Below, one piece after another: positions 22,843 to 33,380 of a DNA stretch of 57,536 bases (positions are counted from its first letter, which is position 1; each line of letters opens with the position of its first letter). The translations under genes were made by a program, and so were the position numbers. Origin of the DNA: Clavulina sp. PMI_390 (Eukaryota; Basidiomycota; Agaricomycetes; Cantharellales; Hydnaceae); the NCBI GenBank assembly GCA_015039315.1, contig WIDE01000155.1:1-57536 (forward strand), given 5' to 3'. The notes beneath the pieces are model-generated. The model was not told where the DNA came from and did no database searches. It saw only the letters and a program-made list of their open reading frames with translations.

Positions 22843-24494
22843 TTACAACCTCCGCATCCCTGCATTCCTCCGGCCGACGCTCCTCTTGGCAGAGGTGGGC
22901 GTAGCGGTGGGCGCAGCGACTGACGACCAGCCAATGACAACCACACCTCCACCGCCGATCGTGCCGGTGGCGAAGTTAGGGCCGGAAAGGACGTTGGCAG
23001 CGCCGGGAGTGGCAGTGGGCGTCGCAGCGGAAGTGGAAAGACCAGCGATGAACGACGAAGTGAGCGACGCGGGGATCGTGGACGAGACAGTGAAGGTCGA
23101 CCCGCCGCTACCACCGGAAGTATCAGTGGAGGTGGTCGTAGGCGCGGAGGTGGTCGTGCTGCCATCAGAGGTGGTGGTGGTGGTGCCAGTGTTGGTGTTG
23201 CCACCGCCGCTGCTACCGGGGTTGGCAGCAACGAATTGCGGGTTGCCACCAATGGGGCCGGAGGTGATGAGGTCGGCGATCAAGCTGTCCTGGGTGTCGA
23301 TAAACACACCCAAGGGACCCGCAATAACGTCAGCGCCGAACTGGACGGTGAGGTCGTTCAGCAGGGGCTGCTGGGTATGGGTCACGTAGACGTAGACGAG
23401 ACCGTTGATGCCGGAGGGGACAACACAGTTATCGAGGGGCAGAGCAATCGAGTCAAATGCTCCGCCAACCATCATTTGGCAGGTAGTGTTCTACAGAAAG
23501 ACGAGGGATGAGGGTTTGTTGGCTGCATCATAGATAAAGTTACACGTACGGCAGTGATCGTAGAGCTGTTCAACGCAGTTGAAGAGAAGTCGAGCTTGGT
23601 ACCAACGCCAATAGGGCCAGTGTTGGTAACGCTGAGAGGGGCGTTCGCTGGAAAAGAAGATCAGGAATCAGCAAGTGCCGGTTGTTGAGGGCAAGGGTTC
23701 CCCGCAGCCAATAGACCACATACCTGGGATACCGACATCGCAGCCAGAAATAAACGGACCCGCAATAGCCAACACCTGCGATGGTGACAACGCAATATCG
23801 AAGCTGGTTGCAATGGGCGAACCACCTGCCAACAGGTTGTGGATGGTCTGGTGGCGGGACTCGATGGTTGCGATGGAGGCAGCGTCCGTCAACAGCTGAG
23901 CATCATCAATGAGAGTTGTAGCACCAAGATAGGCCGACACGCCAACGTTCTCGACTAGACGGGCGACATTGATGGTCGTCTTGACATCAGTGAGGGCAGA
24001 GGTGAAGTCAAAGTTGCAGCTGGAGATCGGGGTGGCTCCAACAGCAGTGAGGGCAGCCTAAAATAAGCCATCGGATCAAACAAAGGCTCATTAGAAAAAG
24101 TTGATTGATGTGATTTGTCAAATGATTCGCACCTCGAGCACGGTCGTGTGAGTGGCTTCATCGTTCTGAATACCCGTCAAAATATCAACCGCCAACTGAG
24201 GGTTGTTGAATCCAGCGCTGGAAAGATCGGAAGCAGTGAACTTCTTGAGCGCTTGACCGTAGAACTGGGTCTCGAGCTGCTCGAGGACGTGGGCGAACTC
24301 TGTTCAAAAGAGGGTCATCAGCATGAAAATGATGGCAACAATAGATAATGATGACTTTTTCACTCACGCAAAGCAGTGACCGTGTTGGAGCTGGCAGACT
24401 GGCGCCTGATGGGGGACTTGACATTAGCCCTAAGAGGAGCCGCCAGGGCCGCAAGAGACATGGAAAGGGTGGAAAGAATGAAGAAGGAGCGCAT
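22843..24494 (-). CDS. Secreted ferritin-like (Rds1-type) protein
   Basis: Five exons (24368-24494, 24133-24299, 23724-24057, 23550-23647, 22843-23490) keep phase throughout; 457 aa. Residues 1-19 form a signal peptide (MRSFFILSTLSMSLAALAAP). A ferritin-like four-helix region follows: LQFAHVLEQLETQFYGQAL, QNDEATHTTVLEAALTAVG and later IATIESRHQTIHNLLAG. The E...E..F...E..H pattern is that of fungal Ferritin_2/Rds1 stress proteins. The middle holds a beta-type region (TNTGPIGVGTKLDFSST). The C-terminal 130 residues are Ser/Thr/Gly-rich, probably O-glycosylated. No clear GPI signal. It is likely a wall or extracellular protein expressed under stress or in fruiting; enzymatic or metal-binding activity is unproven. 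Confidence 0.85.
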
Positions 24495-24660
24495 TTTGGA
24501 TCCAAAAAACAAGATTCGTGCCGGCCGAGGTAGTGAAGGTAGAACGAAAGGTAGGGCCTGCCCTAAAATACAACTGCCAAGGGTCTCAGAAAGATGATCA
24601 CTTAGAGTTCGCTTATTATCAGACACACCAAAAAGAAAGAGAAAAGGAGACAAGCAAGCC

Positions 24661-24696
24661 GGGGGCGGGGAACGAGGTGGGGGGGAGGGGGGGTGG
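24661..24696 (+). promoter_or_regulatory. G-rich tract with quadruplex-forming pattern
   Basis: At least four runs of four or more G lie within 36 bases (24661-24665, 24667-24670, 24679-24685, 24687-24693), separated by short loops. It sits about 170 bp upstream of the ferritin-like gene start, on the strand opposite to its mRNA. Confidence 0.5.
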
Positions 24697-24897
24697 AAGT
24701 AAGTTCAGCCAAGATCAGGCCCTCTTGAGGCCGGCGGATAACAATTCATTCCGTTGAAATGGTTACAACGGCTCGCTCAATCACGGAAACATCAGGCAAC
24801 AGTTCCTCACGAGGGTTTAATACGACGGTCGCCGTAGCATCCAAATGGCTTCAGTTGGGTGGCATCAGATTTAGATTGCTCGTGTAAGCAAACTAAT

Positions 24898-27398
24898 TCA
24901 ATTGTGCCGCCGGACTACCATTTCGGGACGAAGATCCTCAACCTTGGAAACACCGAGCAATCGCATCGTGCGCACGACTTCATCTTTCATCACTATGGCG
25001 CATCAAATATCGACAGGTCAATCGGAGTGCCCAGGCGTGCCAAGATATCCCTTATCCCAGGACTCACCATCCACAGCCTTCACGATCCCATCCTCCCCAT
25101 AGGACGAATTAGCGTAAAGGAAGGGTCTTCCAATTCCGACTCCCTTAGCACCGAGACAAAGTGCCTTTGCATAGATAATAGAAGGAACCCGTTGAGAATG
25201 GCGACTTTGCCAAGGAGATACATGAGTGCCGCCGGGCCACTCACCTTGACAACATCGGTTCCGCGTCGCACTCCGCCATCGACGAAGACATCCATTTTCT
25301 TCAAAAGATCAGGTCTTCGCTGTTGCAGCTCATAGAGAATATCAATGCCTGCCGGAGCGCTTTGTGGCGTTGGCAAGGAATTAACGTTAGCAACGGCCTG
25401 ATCGGTACGATTTCGAAGCAGGCAGCTCAACTATGCAAGTTGTCTACCCTAAAATTATGATTTTCACATCAGTGAGGCTGCAGAGATAGCGCAGATAAGT
25501 GTCGTGTGCTCACACCATGGTTCGACAGAACAACTCCCGCGACCCCGTGTTCATAGGCAAGTTCCACATCCTCAACGCATTGTATACCTTTCAGAACAAC
25601 GGGTAGCTTCGTCACACTCTGATCAAATTGTGTGAGCAGCGAATAAGGCCGGCGAGTGAATTAGAGCATACCTTGATCCAAGGGACCACATCCCATCCGA
25701 GATTTTGATCGTAGAAATCTCCCATTTGTCTAGCCACTCCCAGCTGGGAATCATCACCGTCCTGAAATACCAAGATAGCTTAGAGAGGGATCCTAATAAT
25801 AGGCCGGTCGACTGACCGCAACCAGCGCCTTCGCTCGCATATCAGCTTCGCGCTTCCCCAGGTGGGTCGTATCTACGGTGAGAAAAACGGCCTTGTACCC
25901 GAGCTGTTCCGCTCGTTTGATGTCAGCTTCCGATTTCTTCCAATTGGGGTGGATGTAGATCTACCATCATCCAGAATAAAGGTTCAGTACACAAGCAGCA
26001 AAGTCTACAGAGAGAGGCTGTTCTCACCTGGTAGAATTGAGTTTGCCCTGGTTGTCGAGCCGCAGCGACATCTTCCTGGGAACGGGTGGCCATGCTTGAG
26101 AGCTGTAATAGCCTGTTTATGTCCACGTTTTACTTAGTGAAGCAGTCAGATGGCTCACAATCTGAATCAATCCTGCTCGCCCGGCACCCCTAGCAATAGA
26201 GACTTCGCCCTCAGGGTGACCCAGGCCTGCAGCGGCGCAAGGTGATGCAAAGAACGGTATTGGCGTAGTTATGCCTAAGAAACTTGCTGTAGGATCGGCC
26301 CCTGCCGTCTTCATCAGGCTATAAAGTGAACAGTCAAGTTAGTTAGGAACCAGAATGCACCGTATATGATAACCATACCAACGAGGGCGAAATTCATAGT
26401 TCTTGAGGGCCCGGAAGTTTGCCTCGTAACTGGAGCCTTCTTCCGCAGAACTCGAATAGTATCCCCATGCCGTATCTGTCAAGACCGAATGGGCAACTTC
26501 CTATGGGAGGGACGTGGAGGGTTATGATGAAGTGTCGCATGAGAGCCTTGGGTCACGTCGCGTACCGCAAAATCATCCAAGCTGATCATAGCTGCGAGCG
26601 GAGGCTTCCCGGCATGCGCTTTTCTTATCCTCTTCTCCTCTTCTGTCTCTTCCACAGCAGACTTGGGGAGCGACGATGGATCAATATCTCCTATATAAGA
26701 GCTTGATGGAAGTATACTGGAGAGGAATCGCTCTGGGTGAATTTTGGAGTATGCAGACCTAATCGCAATCAATGAGTAGTTGTCAATCACCAGGTGGAAA
26801 GGAGCATATACGTTGAATCTTTCCCAGAATGATTCAGGAGTATCACGCTTCCCCCTGGATGCTTCTTCAGAAACTCTGTCACACTGATTCAACCATTGAG
26901 CGGCGGCATATGCGGTCTTGGCTATGAAGGTGCTCACTCATAGACCTAAAGGTTATAGCAGTGAGATTTCGTAGGCGAGGGGCTACTTTTGCTCTAGAAA
27001 CTGACCTTCCCGTTGACCAAAATCCAAGCACTCTCTGGGGTGTTATGAGCTGACAGGTCGTCATACGAGATTTGCCCTCTGTCAGTTGTTTGGGGAGCAT
27101 TGGCCGATTTATCAAGATGGACGGTTTCCGAGTTGTACAAACTCGATAAAGAAACAATCGCCAGTGAGATGATCCCTATTCCACCAAGAGCTCGAAGCAG
27201 TCCGGAGCCGGAGCCAGTGTGAAGCCGGGCCAAGACGGAATGCGTTGGAGTCGAGCGAGAAGACGTCGAGAAGCAGGGTTTCCCAGAATGGAAGGCATGT
27301 GCATTTGATTTCAGTCTCAGGGCATGTCTGTTGGTGAGACGCGTTCCTCTCCACACAAAGGCGGAGGGATTGGCTAGCTTCTTGAGTGATGTTTGCAT
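24898..27398 (-). CDS. CYB2: Flavocytochrome b2-type L-lactate dehydrogenase (cytochrome)
   Basis: Fourteen exons, all phase-consistent, give 561 aa. The first three are 27006-27398, 26938-26945 (8 nt) and 26812-26883; exon 11 is 25432-25448 (17 nt); the last is 24898-24992. A mitochondrial-type basic, Ser-rich leader and a hydrophobic segment (about residues 64-88) imply the intermembrane space. A cytochrome b5 domain follows with both heme His motifs: [14 protein letters not shown] (His 142) and [10 protein letters not shown] (His 165). The FMN barrel contains [74 protein letters not shown] and the active-site [19 protein letters not shown] (His 453, Arg 456), then [16 protein letters not shown] and GIGRPFLYA. 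The usual Asp after GGRQL is Ala. Substrate is presumed L-lactate, electrons going to cytochrome c; another L-2-hydroxy acid is possible. Confidence 0.92.
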
Positions 27399-27767
27399 GC
27401 CAAACACGTCACATCTCGGAACCTATAAGAGGGTTCATTGTCTGGGCGCCGACGACCCCGCACTAAGAGGAGCTGGAAAGCTCCTGGTGCCGTATAATCA
27501 TCAGTCAAAGTGGGGATCGAAGAACAGGCGCAGTCAATTTGTTTTGCGGGCGAGGCTCAATTGTACAAGAGTTTCTTCGGTCGAGGACGAAATTTTAGCG
27601 ACCCAACCATCGCACGCAACAAAAACTTTTATACATTAGCTATCTAGCATAGTCCATTGATCGTCCAGATTACCCGCAGCCAGTAGGTCTAGTAATTTTA
27701 GTAGGAAAACAATCTCCCGTCAAGCAGTAGGGAGCAGCTAAGCCCCATGGGACATTACGCCAAGCCT
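27399..27767. other. Upstream flank of CYB2 and 3' flank of RTA1-like gene
   Basis: No coding sequence with family resemblance. An open frame at 27331-27639 on the plus strand is mostly antisense to CYB2 exon 1 and its promoter. Confidence 0.5.
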
Positions 27768-29011
27768 CTATGCTGTGTTAAGATTCTCCCGACTGGGAGC
27801 ATATCCTCCTTTGAGCGCCTCCGTCCCGTACCCGCCCTTGGCGATCCGGTCAGGGTCAATGTAGTTGCCAGGCCACACGATGACGTATACTCCAATAGCA
27901 ATGAAGCAAGGGAGGGAGTCAAAGATATAGAAGGCGGCCTGACTTGTGGCCAGTGAACCGCGGTAGCCTTGGAGACCTGAGGCGGTTCGGTAGATGCTTC
28001 GAATCTAAGGCATGATAAGGAGGGAGGGAGATTTTGATCGTCAGTGGTGAGGTAAAAGTGAAAGGAATAAGAAATAGATAACGTACAAGAATGCATGCAC
28101 AGCTAAGGAGTTGGGCGTAGGCGACACTCTTCCAGTCCTCCCTCCAGCCGGCACCCTCGGAGATATTCCAAACGTGAGGTGCCTTTTTGTGTACTCGAGA
28201 GAGCCAAAAGGCGAGGACAAGGCAGAACAGGGCAAAGGACGCAAACTGCAGGATAATCCCAATCTTGAACAACTATTCATACAAGGCAGAACGTAAAAAG
28301 GAATTAATTCATTTGTCGCAGCATGCATCAGGGAAAGGGTAGTGGCAACGTACGTTCGCCCCGAGCTTTTGAGTGCTAGCGTTCTTGCTAATCGACATGC
28401 TTCCACCTCCGGCTTGAATCAGGAATGTTGCAACGTCGCTACCGACGAAGAGCTTCGCCAGAAGGCTCGCCTTCACTATCAGAAATTCATCGGTACCGGT
28501 GAGCAGGGCCTGGCGGCCAAGAAGGGAGTATTCTGTGGCGATGAAAGCACAGGGAGAAAGCAGGATAAGTCTGGAATATGACAGATAAGAAGTTAGACGG
28601 ACAATGGATAGTGAATCAGTGTGGAGAACACGTACAGATCTTCGAGAATGTATATCCCTTCACTGTTTGGATTACTCCGCAGTGGGAACCTCATCACGAA
28701 GCCAGCGGTGATAGCTGGTGGACAGGAGAGTCAGTCGATCAGTTCCATTATGAGAAAGTGGTTAACGACGCACTATAGGCTCCAATAACCATTGCAAGCA
28801 TGTAGCGAGCCCTCCACCGCCCACGAATCAGGCCATAGGTGAGACCGGCTGCCGCAGCAGCAAAGCATATTATGCCGATAGCGGATAGTGGATTGGACGG
28901 TGTGTATCCTAGGAAAGGTTTGCTCGTCGTTGCTGAAGAAGCCGAGGACGTGGTGGTGGTGTCCGCCCGGGCATAAAAGGATGACCGAGTCGGGGGAAAA
29001 GACAGATCCAT
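27768..29011 (-). CDS. RTA1-like seven-transmembrane protein
   Basis: Five exons (28774-29011, 28636-28714, 28354-28570, 28087-28272, 27768-28004), all in phase, give 318 aa. Hydrophobic segments include PLSAIGIICFAAAAAGLTYG, YILEDLLILLSPCAFIATEY, LAKLFVGSDVATFLIQAGGG, IGIILQFASFALFCLVLAFW, AQLLSCACIL and QAAFYIFDSLPCFIAIGVYV, ending in VWPGNYIDPDR. The FVGSDVATFLIQAGGG block, IRSIYRTAS and the final [YF]-x-x-D-S-L-P helix are RTA1-family marks. This family of plasma-membrane proteins is tied to lipid flopping and resistance to 7-aminocholesterol and other toxic lipids. The Ser/Thr-rich N-terminus is predicted outside the cell. Exact ligand unknown. Confidence 0.88.
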
Positions 29012-29762
29012 CGAGACAGAAAAAGAAGGTCTAAAGGGAGAGTGTCGCAAGCAAGGGACCAAATGCAGCGAGAAAAGACTGGGTAGTTAACGTTTGCGAC
29101 GCCAAGAAACTGACTCAGGACGGGGGTGGGGTTATTTTGAAAGTTGGCCAAGGGCTGTCATTTTGGTCGGGATTATGTACCTACGGCACGATATGTATTG
29201 GTTTCAAAGCCGCTGCGCCGTTGGGGACGTCAGCATTATTGGAAGGAAACAAGGGATGCAAGATTCTATGCACACATAATAGAGTGCAGATCTCGTTGCT
29301 CAGGCCAGCGGCTGCGTGGACGAAGTCGCAGTGCCCGCGGGCCCCGAGCCCATTCAAAAAATGAGCGAGGAGCCAATGTTTTGCCAGCTTGGCGAGGGTT
29401 ACGGACCGGAACGATAAACCGGAAGGCCATCGGAGGTGATCCGGGTCAGGAGAGGGCCTCCGCGAAACGTAAACCCCGGGTTGCTACACAGCATTATTGA
29501 CCCGTCGGTGGGTCGTATCAGTTCTCGGAGTGCCCGGAAGGCGTCCGCGGCGTGCGACGGACTAACGATAACGCTGATAGCGCAGTCAAATGGTTGAAAG
29601 GCAGCAACTACGGACTTCTATCCATATGGTGGCTAGGAGACACAGAAACATGACCACAGAAGGTCTCAACTCAGCCAAACTGAAAAACGTTGCTGTGACC
29701 GCTTGGCTGCTGCGTCACGGCGTGACTCTGCGCGCCTCAGCACCTTCGCCGCAGCTTCAACC
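29012..29762. other. Divergent upstream region of RTA1-like gene and PKR1
   Basis: 751 bp between start codons facing away from each other. Short plus-strand frames at 29094-29500 have no family resemblance and overlap in several frames. No gene is recognised; promoters of both neighbours are presumed here. Confidence 0.5.
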
Positions 29763-30236
29763 ATGAGCGAGACGGTGAACGATCAAACAGCGATTCTGGA
29801 ACCCACATCCGATAAACCCTCTAATGGCATCTCAAACCCTCTCGAGCCATTCATTAACCACATCATGACTCCTGGCTCCACATACGTGTCACCCACATTC
29901 CTCCTTCTCGTCGACATCACTCTATCGTTCCTCTTATTCCTATTCATAAGTCTATTTGTCATGACCTGGAGCTTGCACTTCGTTGCGCTAGGCATCATTA
30001 CGTGTGGTCTATGGGGTAGCGTCAAACTGTACGTACCATTGCATTCATTAATTCAGCGTGCTCCCAAGCAAAACACTGAACTACTTAAATTTACGCACTT
30101 TCTAATATCCAGATACGTCTTTGAACTTCGAAAAGAAGATGCAGCTCGTGTCCAAGCCCAGGAAACCGAAGTATCATCATCCACCGAACCCACAGCAGAT
30201 TCTGCACCATACACTCCAAAAAATAAAGATGATTGA
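29763..30236 (+). CDS. PKR1: PKR1, V-type ATPase assembly factor
   Basis: Two exons, 29763-30028 and 30113-30236, have an 84-nt intron (GTACGT...TCCAG, phase 2); 129 aa. The Pkr1 pattern is clear: NHIMTPGSTYVSPTFLLLVD, a first hydrophobic segment (SFLLFLFISLFVM), WSLHFVALGIITCGLWGSVK as the second, then YVFELRKEDAARVQAQE. Pkr1 is an ER membrane protein that helps assemble the V0 sector of the vacuolar proton pump. The N-terminal 35 residues are a polar extension not needed for the family match. The start is the first true ATG in a good context (CAACCATG). The C-terminus, TPKNKDD, is polar and cytosolic. Confidence 0.85.
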   Translation: MSETVNDQTAILEPTSDKPSNGISNPLEPFINHIMTPGSTYVSPTFLLLVDITLSFLLFLFISLFVMTWSLHFVALGIITCGLWGSVKLYVPLHSLIQRAPKQNTELLKFTHFLISRYVFELRKEDAARVQAQETEVSSSTEPTADSAPYTPKNKDD

Positions 30237-30408
30237 TACCCAATACATAACATCCGCGGCCCCTTCATCGCATGGATCGCTTGCTTGCAGCGATCACGTA
30301 TGAACAACAGTGTCGCGGTACCCTATAATCACTCAGGGGACCCGTGCAGCGTACATCATCGCATAATGGCGAATAAGTTACAAGATAATTCACTCTGAAT
30401 GCTTCACT

Positions 30409-31405
30409 CTATCGCTTCTCGGTGCTCTCGGCCCATTGCTTGGCCTGCTGTGCGCTCTTCTGAACCAATAAGAACACTGAGGATGGCGTGACCAAACAAG
30501 ATAAGTTGCCGCAGGACTCGTGGGACGAGTGCCATGTATGGGTTGACGTACATTCTCGTTCTGTGCTCTCTAAACCTTCTCGGAATTCATTCCCTGCTGC
30601 ATCTCCGCCTGAGCCAGTCCCAAAGTTCTGAGCCTGATCAACGAGCTCAACCATTCGAGAGCGGAATGCCTAGCGACAAACCAACACCAGCGGAGTTGAC
30701 TGGATGGACTCGAATTTCTTGAGAACAGCTGTTGGGCCACCCACCTTTTGTAGTACTTCTGCGAGCTCATGGCTGAATGGCTCGTCGGGCCTGTAACGAC
30801 GGCAAGCGTATTCAGTGTCATGTAGATACACAGCGTGGAAGGAAAAACATACGATATGATAGACCACAGATCACTGCACTGGGAACCAAAGTTGTACCAT
30901 GAGCCTCCCGTGCCGACAAGTTGTGAGAGTTTGACGCTCTTCGGCTCTGCATTGAGAGCCTTCTGAACGCGTAGACGGAAGGGTTGAGGTACCCAAGGAT
31001 CAGCATGACCGCTAGATATCCCACAGAAGTATACAAGAGAATCATAGCGAGGTGTCAGAAGGTATGGCTTATAGTCTATGCAAGCAAGGGCATGTCGTAC
31101 TTGATGATCAGCGGCCCAGCGAGCCAAAAGGGAAGTTGCATCTTCGTCTGGGCAGCAATCTATAAACAGTTTTATAGCATTTCAGCTTCCTTGTCTAGCT
31201 TTATTGAATAGAATGCCGATAGTTTCTCACATTCGGCTCGTCGCCGCCATCTAAATGGCCAAGGTTGGGGACATCAGTGAGGAAGGTGCAGTCGATTTTC
31301 TAGCGCGATCAGACGCGTCAAACACGTGTTTCAGCGAGGATTTACATTGTATAGTACCTGAGACTGCGCGTAGATGCCTTCGATTGACCAGTAATCGTTG
31401 TCCAT
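30409..31405 (-). CDS. PSF3: PSF3, GINS DNA replication complex subunit
   Basis: Seven exons (31358-31405, 31231-31299, 31101-31159, 30880-31011, 30745-30790, 30552-30669, 30409-30476) keep phase and give 179 aa, a normal Psf3 length. Landmarks: MDNDYWSIEGIYAQSQ, KIDCTFLTDVPNLGHLDGGD, QTKMQLPFWLAGPLI, the PWVPQPFRLRVQKALNAEPK helix, KLSQLVGTGGSWYNFGSQ, FSHELAEVLQKAFRSRMVEL and a helical tail (KSAQQAKQWAESTEK). GINS (Sld5-Psf1-Psf2-Psf3) is part of the CMG replicative helicase in the nucleus. Exon 1 is only 48 nt and has been copied twice into the neighbouring F-box array. Its start codon is 66 bp from that of the divergent F-box gene, so the two share a minimal promoter. Confidence 0.92.
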
Positions 31406-31439
31406 GCCGTGTGTGCTGGAAGTGTTCGGTGGTGCAAAA

Positions 31440-31451
31440 TTCGGGACCGAA
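31440..31451. promoter_or_regulatory. TTCGGGACCGAA palindrome, copy 1
   Basis: An inverted CGG/CCG pair with two-base spacer lies 20 bp before the F-box start at 31472, inside the 66-bp PSF3/F-box interval. CGG inverted repeats are typical targets of Zn2Cys6 fungal regulators. Function is inferred. Confidence 0.4.
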
Positions 31452-31471
31452 GCCCTCACGTGCGACCGCCA

Positions 31472-32977
31472 ATGTCGGACGATCTCCAGCTCTCACTAGA
31501 AGTCATTGAGCGACGAGCGGCAAACTGGAAAAATCCTGCCGTCTCAGCCCCTCCGGAGCTCCTTGGCGAGATATTCCTTGAATGTATTGACAGAGGAGCA
31601 GTTAATCCTCATCATCCCTTCTCATCAGTTGCGGTCATACGAAGATGTCGTGATTCCCTGGCGGGTGTCTGTCATCGCTGGTTTCAGGTTGTCCAGGCAC
31701 AAAAATCCCTCTGGGCAGTGACTAGCCTCTCCTATTATATCACTAATACCACAAATGATGAGGGGATCACCTCAAACACAATTCTCCCCCAAACTGACAA
31801 CTCATTCCCTCATGAGCTCGAACGTTCTGGCAGCATCCCACTTTCTCTTGTAATTGAAATTGACATCTACATGCCGCATCAAACATCCCTCCAATCTCAG
31901 ATGCTCGCGCTGGAGCGTGAACTTCAAAACAAGCTTTCTCCCGTGTTCCCTCGATGCCGGGAGATTTTTTTCCAGACTCCCGGTGAAGCGATCGCTATTG
32001 TTCTGAACGCTTCTCTGAAGCACCTAACAACCGTCCAGGCGATTTACCTTCGCGTCTGGGAACAGCAGTCCCAGGAGAACGATGTCGTCCAGGTGCTAGA
32101 CCTCTCCCATGCCACGATTAATTTCGTTCAAGATCTTTTCATTGAATTCCCAAACCAATATGTACGCCCTCCACTCTTAACAGGGAACCTCAAGGTAGGG
32201 GAACTTGACAAATTAAAAAACCTCACAATTCTCGGATGCGTGGACCCCGCAGCTGCGTACGGCATTATCTCGCGAGCGCTCTCCCTTCGCTCCTTAGTGT
32301 GGAGAGGGGAAGCTACCCTCCAAAAATTTGTGATCCCTCCACGGCAAATGTCAATGCCGTACCTTCGGCATCTAGTCGTTGATGAGATAGGACCAGTATC
32401 ACTCTTGTCCTATCTAGACGCGCCCAATGTTCTGTATCTCACCCTCGTGGCGAGCCTCTTTCGTGTCGTCGAGCAATTCCTTTTCCCCAAACTATCCCAA
32501 TTTCCACACCTTCGTTGCTTGAGTCTGGAATCGGCAAGGTACTCCTCGTCACTTTTCTTAATACAACTCATCCCCGAACTCCAAGCTCTCGAGGTTCTGA
32601 ACCTAGAGGGCATCCTGGAGTTGGAACTTTCAGTAGCTTGTACCCGGGCCCCCAGGCTTTGGTTCATATCAGCCCAATGGACGCCCTCCACGGCCGACCA
32701 ATGGGCAGGGGCCCAAATGCTGCTGGAGTGCTGGAATAGCCGAAAACACTTGAAAGAGCACCCCTCCTCTCCCTTGCCTTTCGGCTTCTGCCTTAAACAT
32801 CGCCGAAAACCTTCAAATGCGGAGATGGAGATGTTTACCGCTTCGTTTACCATGAAGTACCCCAGTATCAGGATTGGTCTTCGGCGATCATACCCCTTCG
32901 CATCCTGGCAAGCTGAGGATTGGGATGCTTTTTTTGCACAAGCTGATATGAACCCCTCTAGTTTACCACCATTCTAG
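31472..32977 (+). CDS. F-box-like protein, second array member 1
   Basis: A single exon of 501 codons with no intron. The F-box-like core is at the N-terminus: VSAPPELLGEIFLECIDRG, then DSLAGVCHRWFQVVQAQKSLW. The rest is a Leu-rich receptor-like region (DKLKNLTILGCVDPAAAYG, RALSLRSLVWRGEATLQKF, MPYLRHLVVDEIGPVSLLSY). It ends SWQAEDWDAFFAQADMN and a short Pro/Phe tail. The true ATG (ATGTCGGACGAT) is at 31472; the frame is open upstream but has no ATG. It forms a tandem family with the genes at 33381 and 34882. Presumed SCF substrate adaptor. Confidence 0.85.
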   Translation: MSDDLQLSLEVIERRAANWKNPAVSAPPELLGEIFLECIDRGAVNPHHPFSSVAVIRRCRDSLAGVCHRWFQVVQAQKSLWAVTSLSYYITNTTNDEGITSNTILPQTDNSFPHELERSGSIPLSLVIEIDIYMPHQTSLQSQMLALERELQNKLSPVFPRCREIFFQTPGEAIAIVLNASLKHLTTVQAIYLRVWEQQSQENDVVQVLDLSHATINFVQDLFIEFPNQYVRPPLLTGNLKVGELDKLKNLTILGCVDPAAAYGIISRALSLRSLVWRGEATLQKFVIPPRQMSMPYLRHLVVDEIGPVSLLSYLDAPNVLYLTLVASLFRVVEQFLFPKLSQFPHLRCLSLESARYSSSLFLIQLIPELQALEVLNLEGILELELSVACTRAPRLWFISAQWTPSTADQWAGAQMLLECWNSRKHLKEHPSSPLPFGFCLKHRRKPSNAEMEMFTASFTMKYPSIRIGLRRSYPFASWQAEDWDAFFAQADMNPSSLPPF

Positions 32978-33251
32978 TTGTATGCAATGTACCACATCAG
33001 CAAACAGGAATTCCATCGTGGTCTACCGACCAGTCATCACAGTCGCTATAAGTCAAACACGCTCATCTGTACCTACATCTACACACCTTCGGCAGCATAG
33101 AACATAAGGGGACTCAATAAACCCGAAGATGATGAGTTGATAGTTCACATTGCGATACATACAAAGTATCTAACTGGTGGTAGGTGAGCGGGTGTCCGCG
33201 GGGCGTGCGTTGGGGCGCGTGGTTGGGCGGGGGTGTGGGTCTCGCGAATAC

Positions 33252-33299
33252 CTGATGATACGAGGACATGCTTACAATCGGCCAGGAATCGTTCCCCAT
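33252..33299 (-). pseudogene. Old copy of PSF3 exon 1
   Basis: On the minus strand, ATG at 33299 opens 16 codons (MGNDSWPIVSMSSYHQ) followed at once by a GTATTC donor. This is the same length and layout as PSF3 exon 1 (MDNDYWSIEGIYAQSQ then GTACTA). No PSF3 exon 2 sequence follows. It lies upstream of the second F-box gene, exactly where PSF3 lies relative to the first. Confidence 0.6.
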
Positions 33300-33340
33300 G
33301 TCTTGTTGTAGTGTGTGCTTGAAGCAGTTGTTGGTGGTAC

Positions 33341-33360
33341 CAGGTTCGGGACCGAACCTG
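33341..33360. promoter_or_regulatory. Extended palindrome CAGGTTCGG-GA-CCGAACCTG, copy 2
   Basis: A perfect inverted repeat with 9-bp arms and a 2-base centre, 20 bp before the F-box start at 33381. Its core, TTCGGGACCGAA, is shared with copies 1 and 3. Confidence 0.45.
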
Positions 33361-33380
33361 AGGCTTACCCGCGACCACCG

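Noticed and set aside
22886..23389. 167-codon plus-strand frame opposite the ferritin-like gene
   Set aside because: Shadow of the Ser/Thr/Gly-rich tail; the minus frame has signal peptide, splicing and family motifs.
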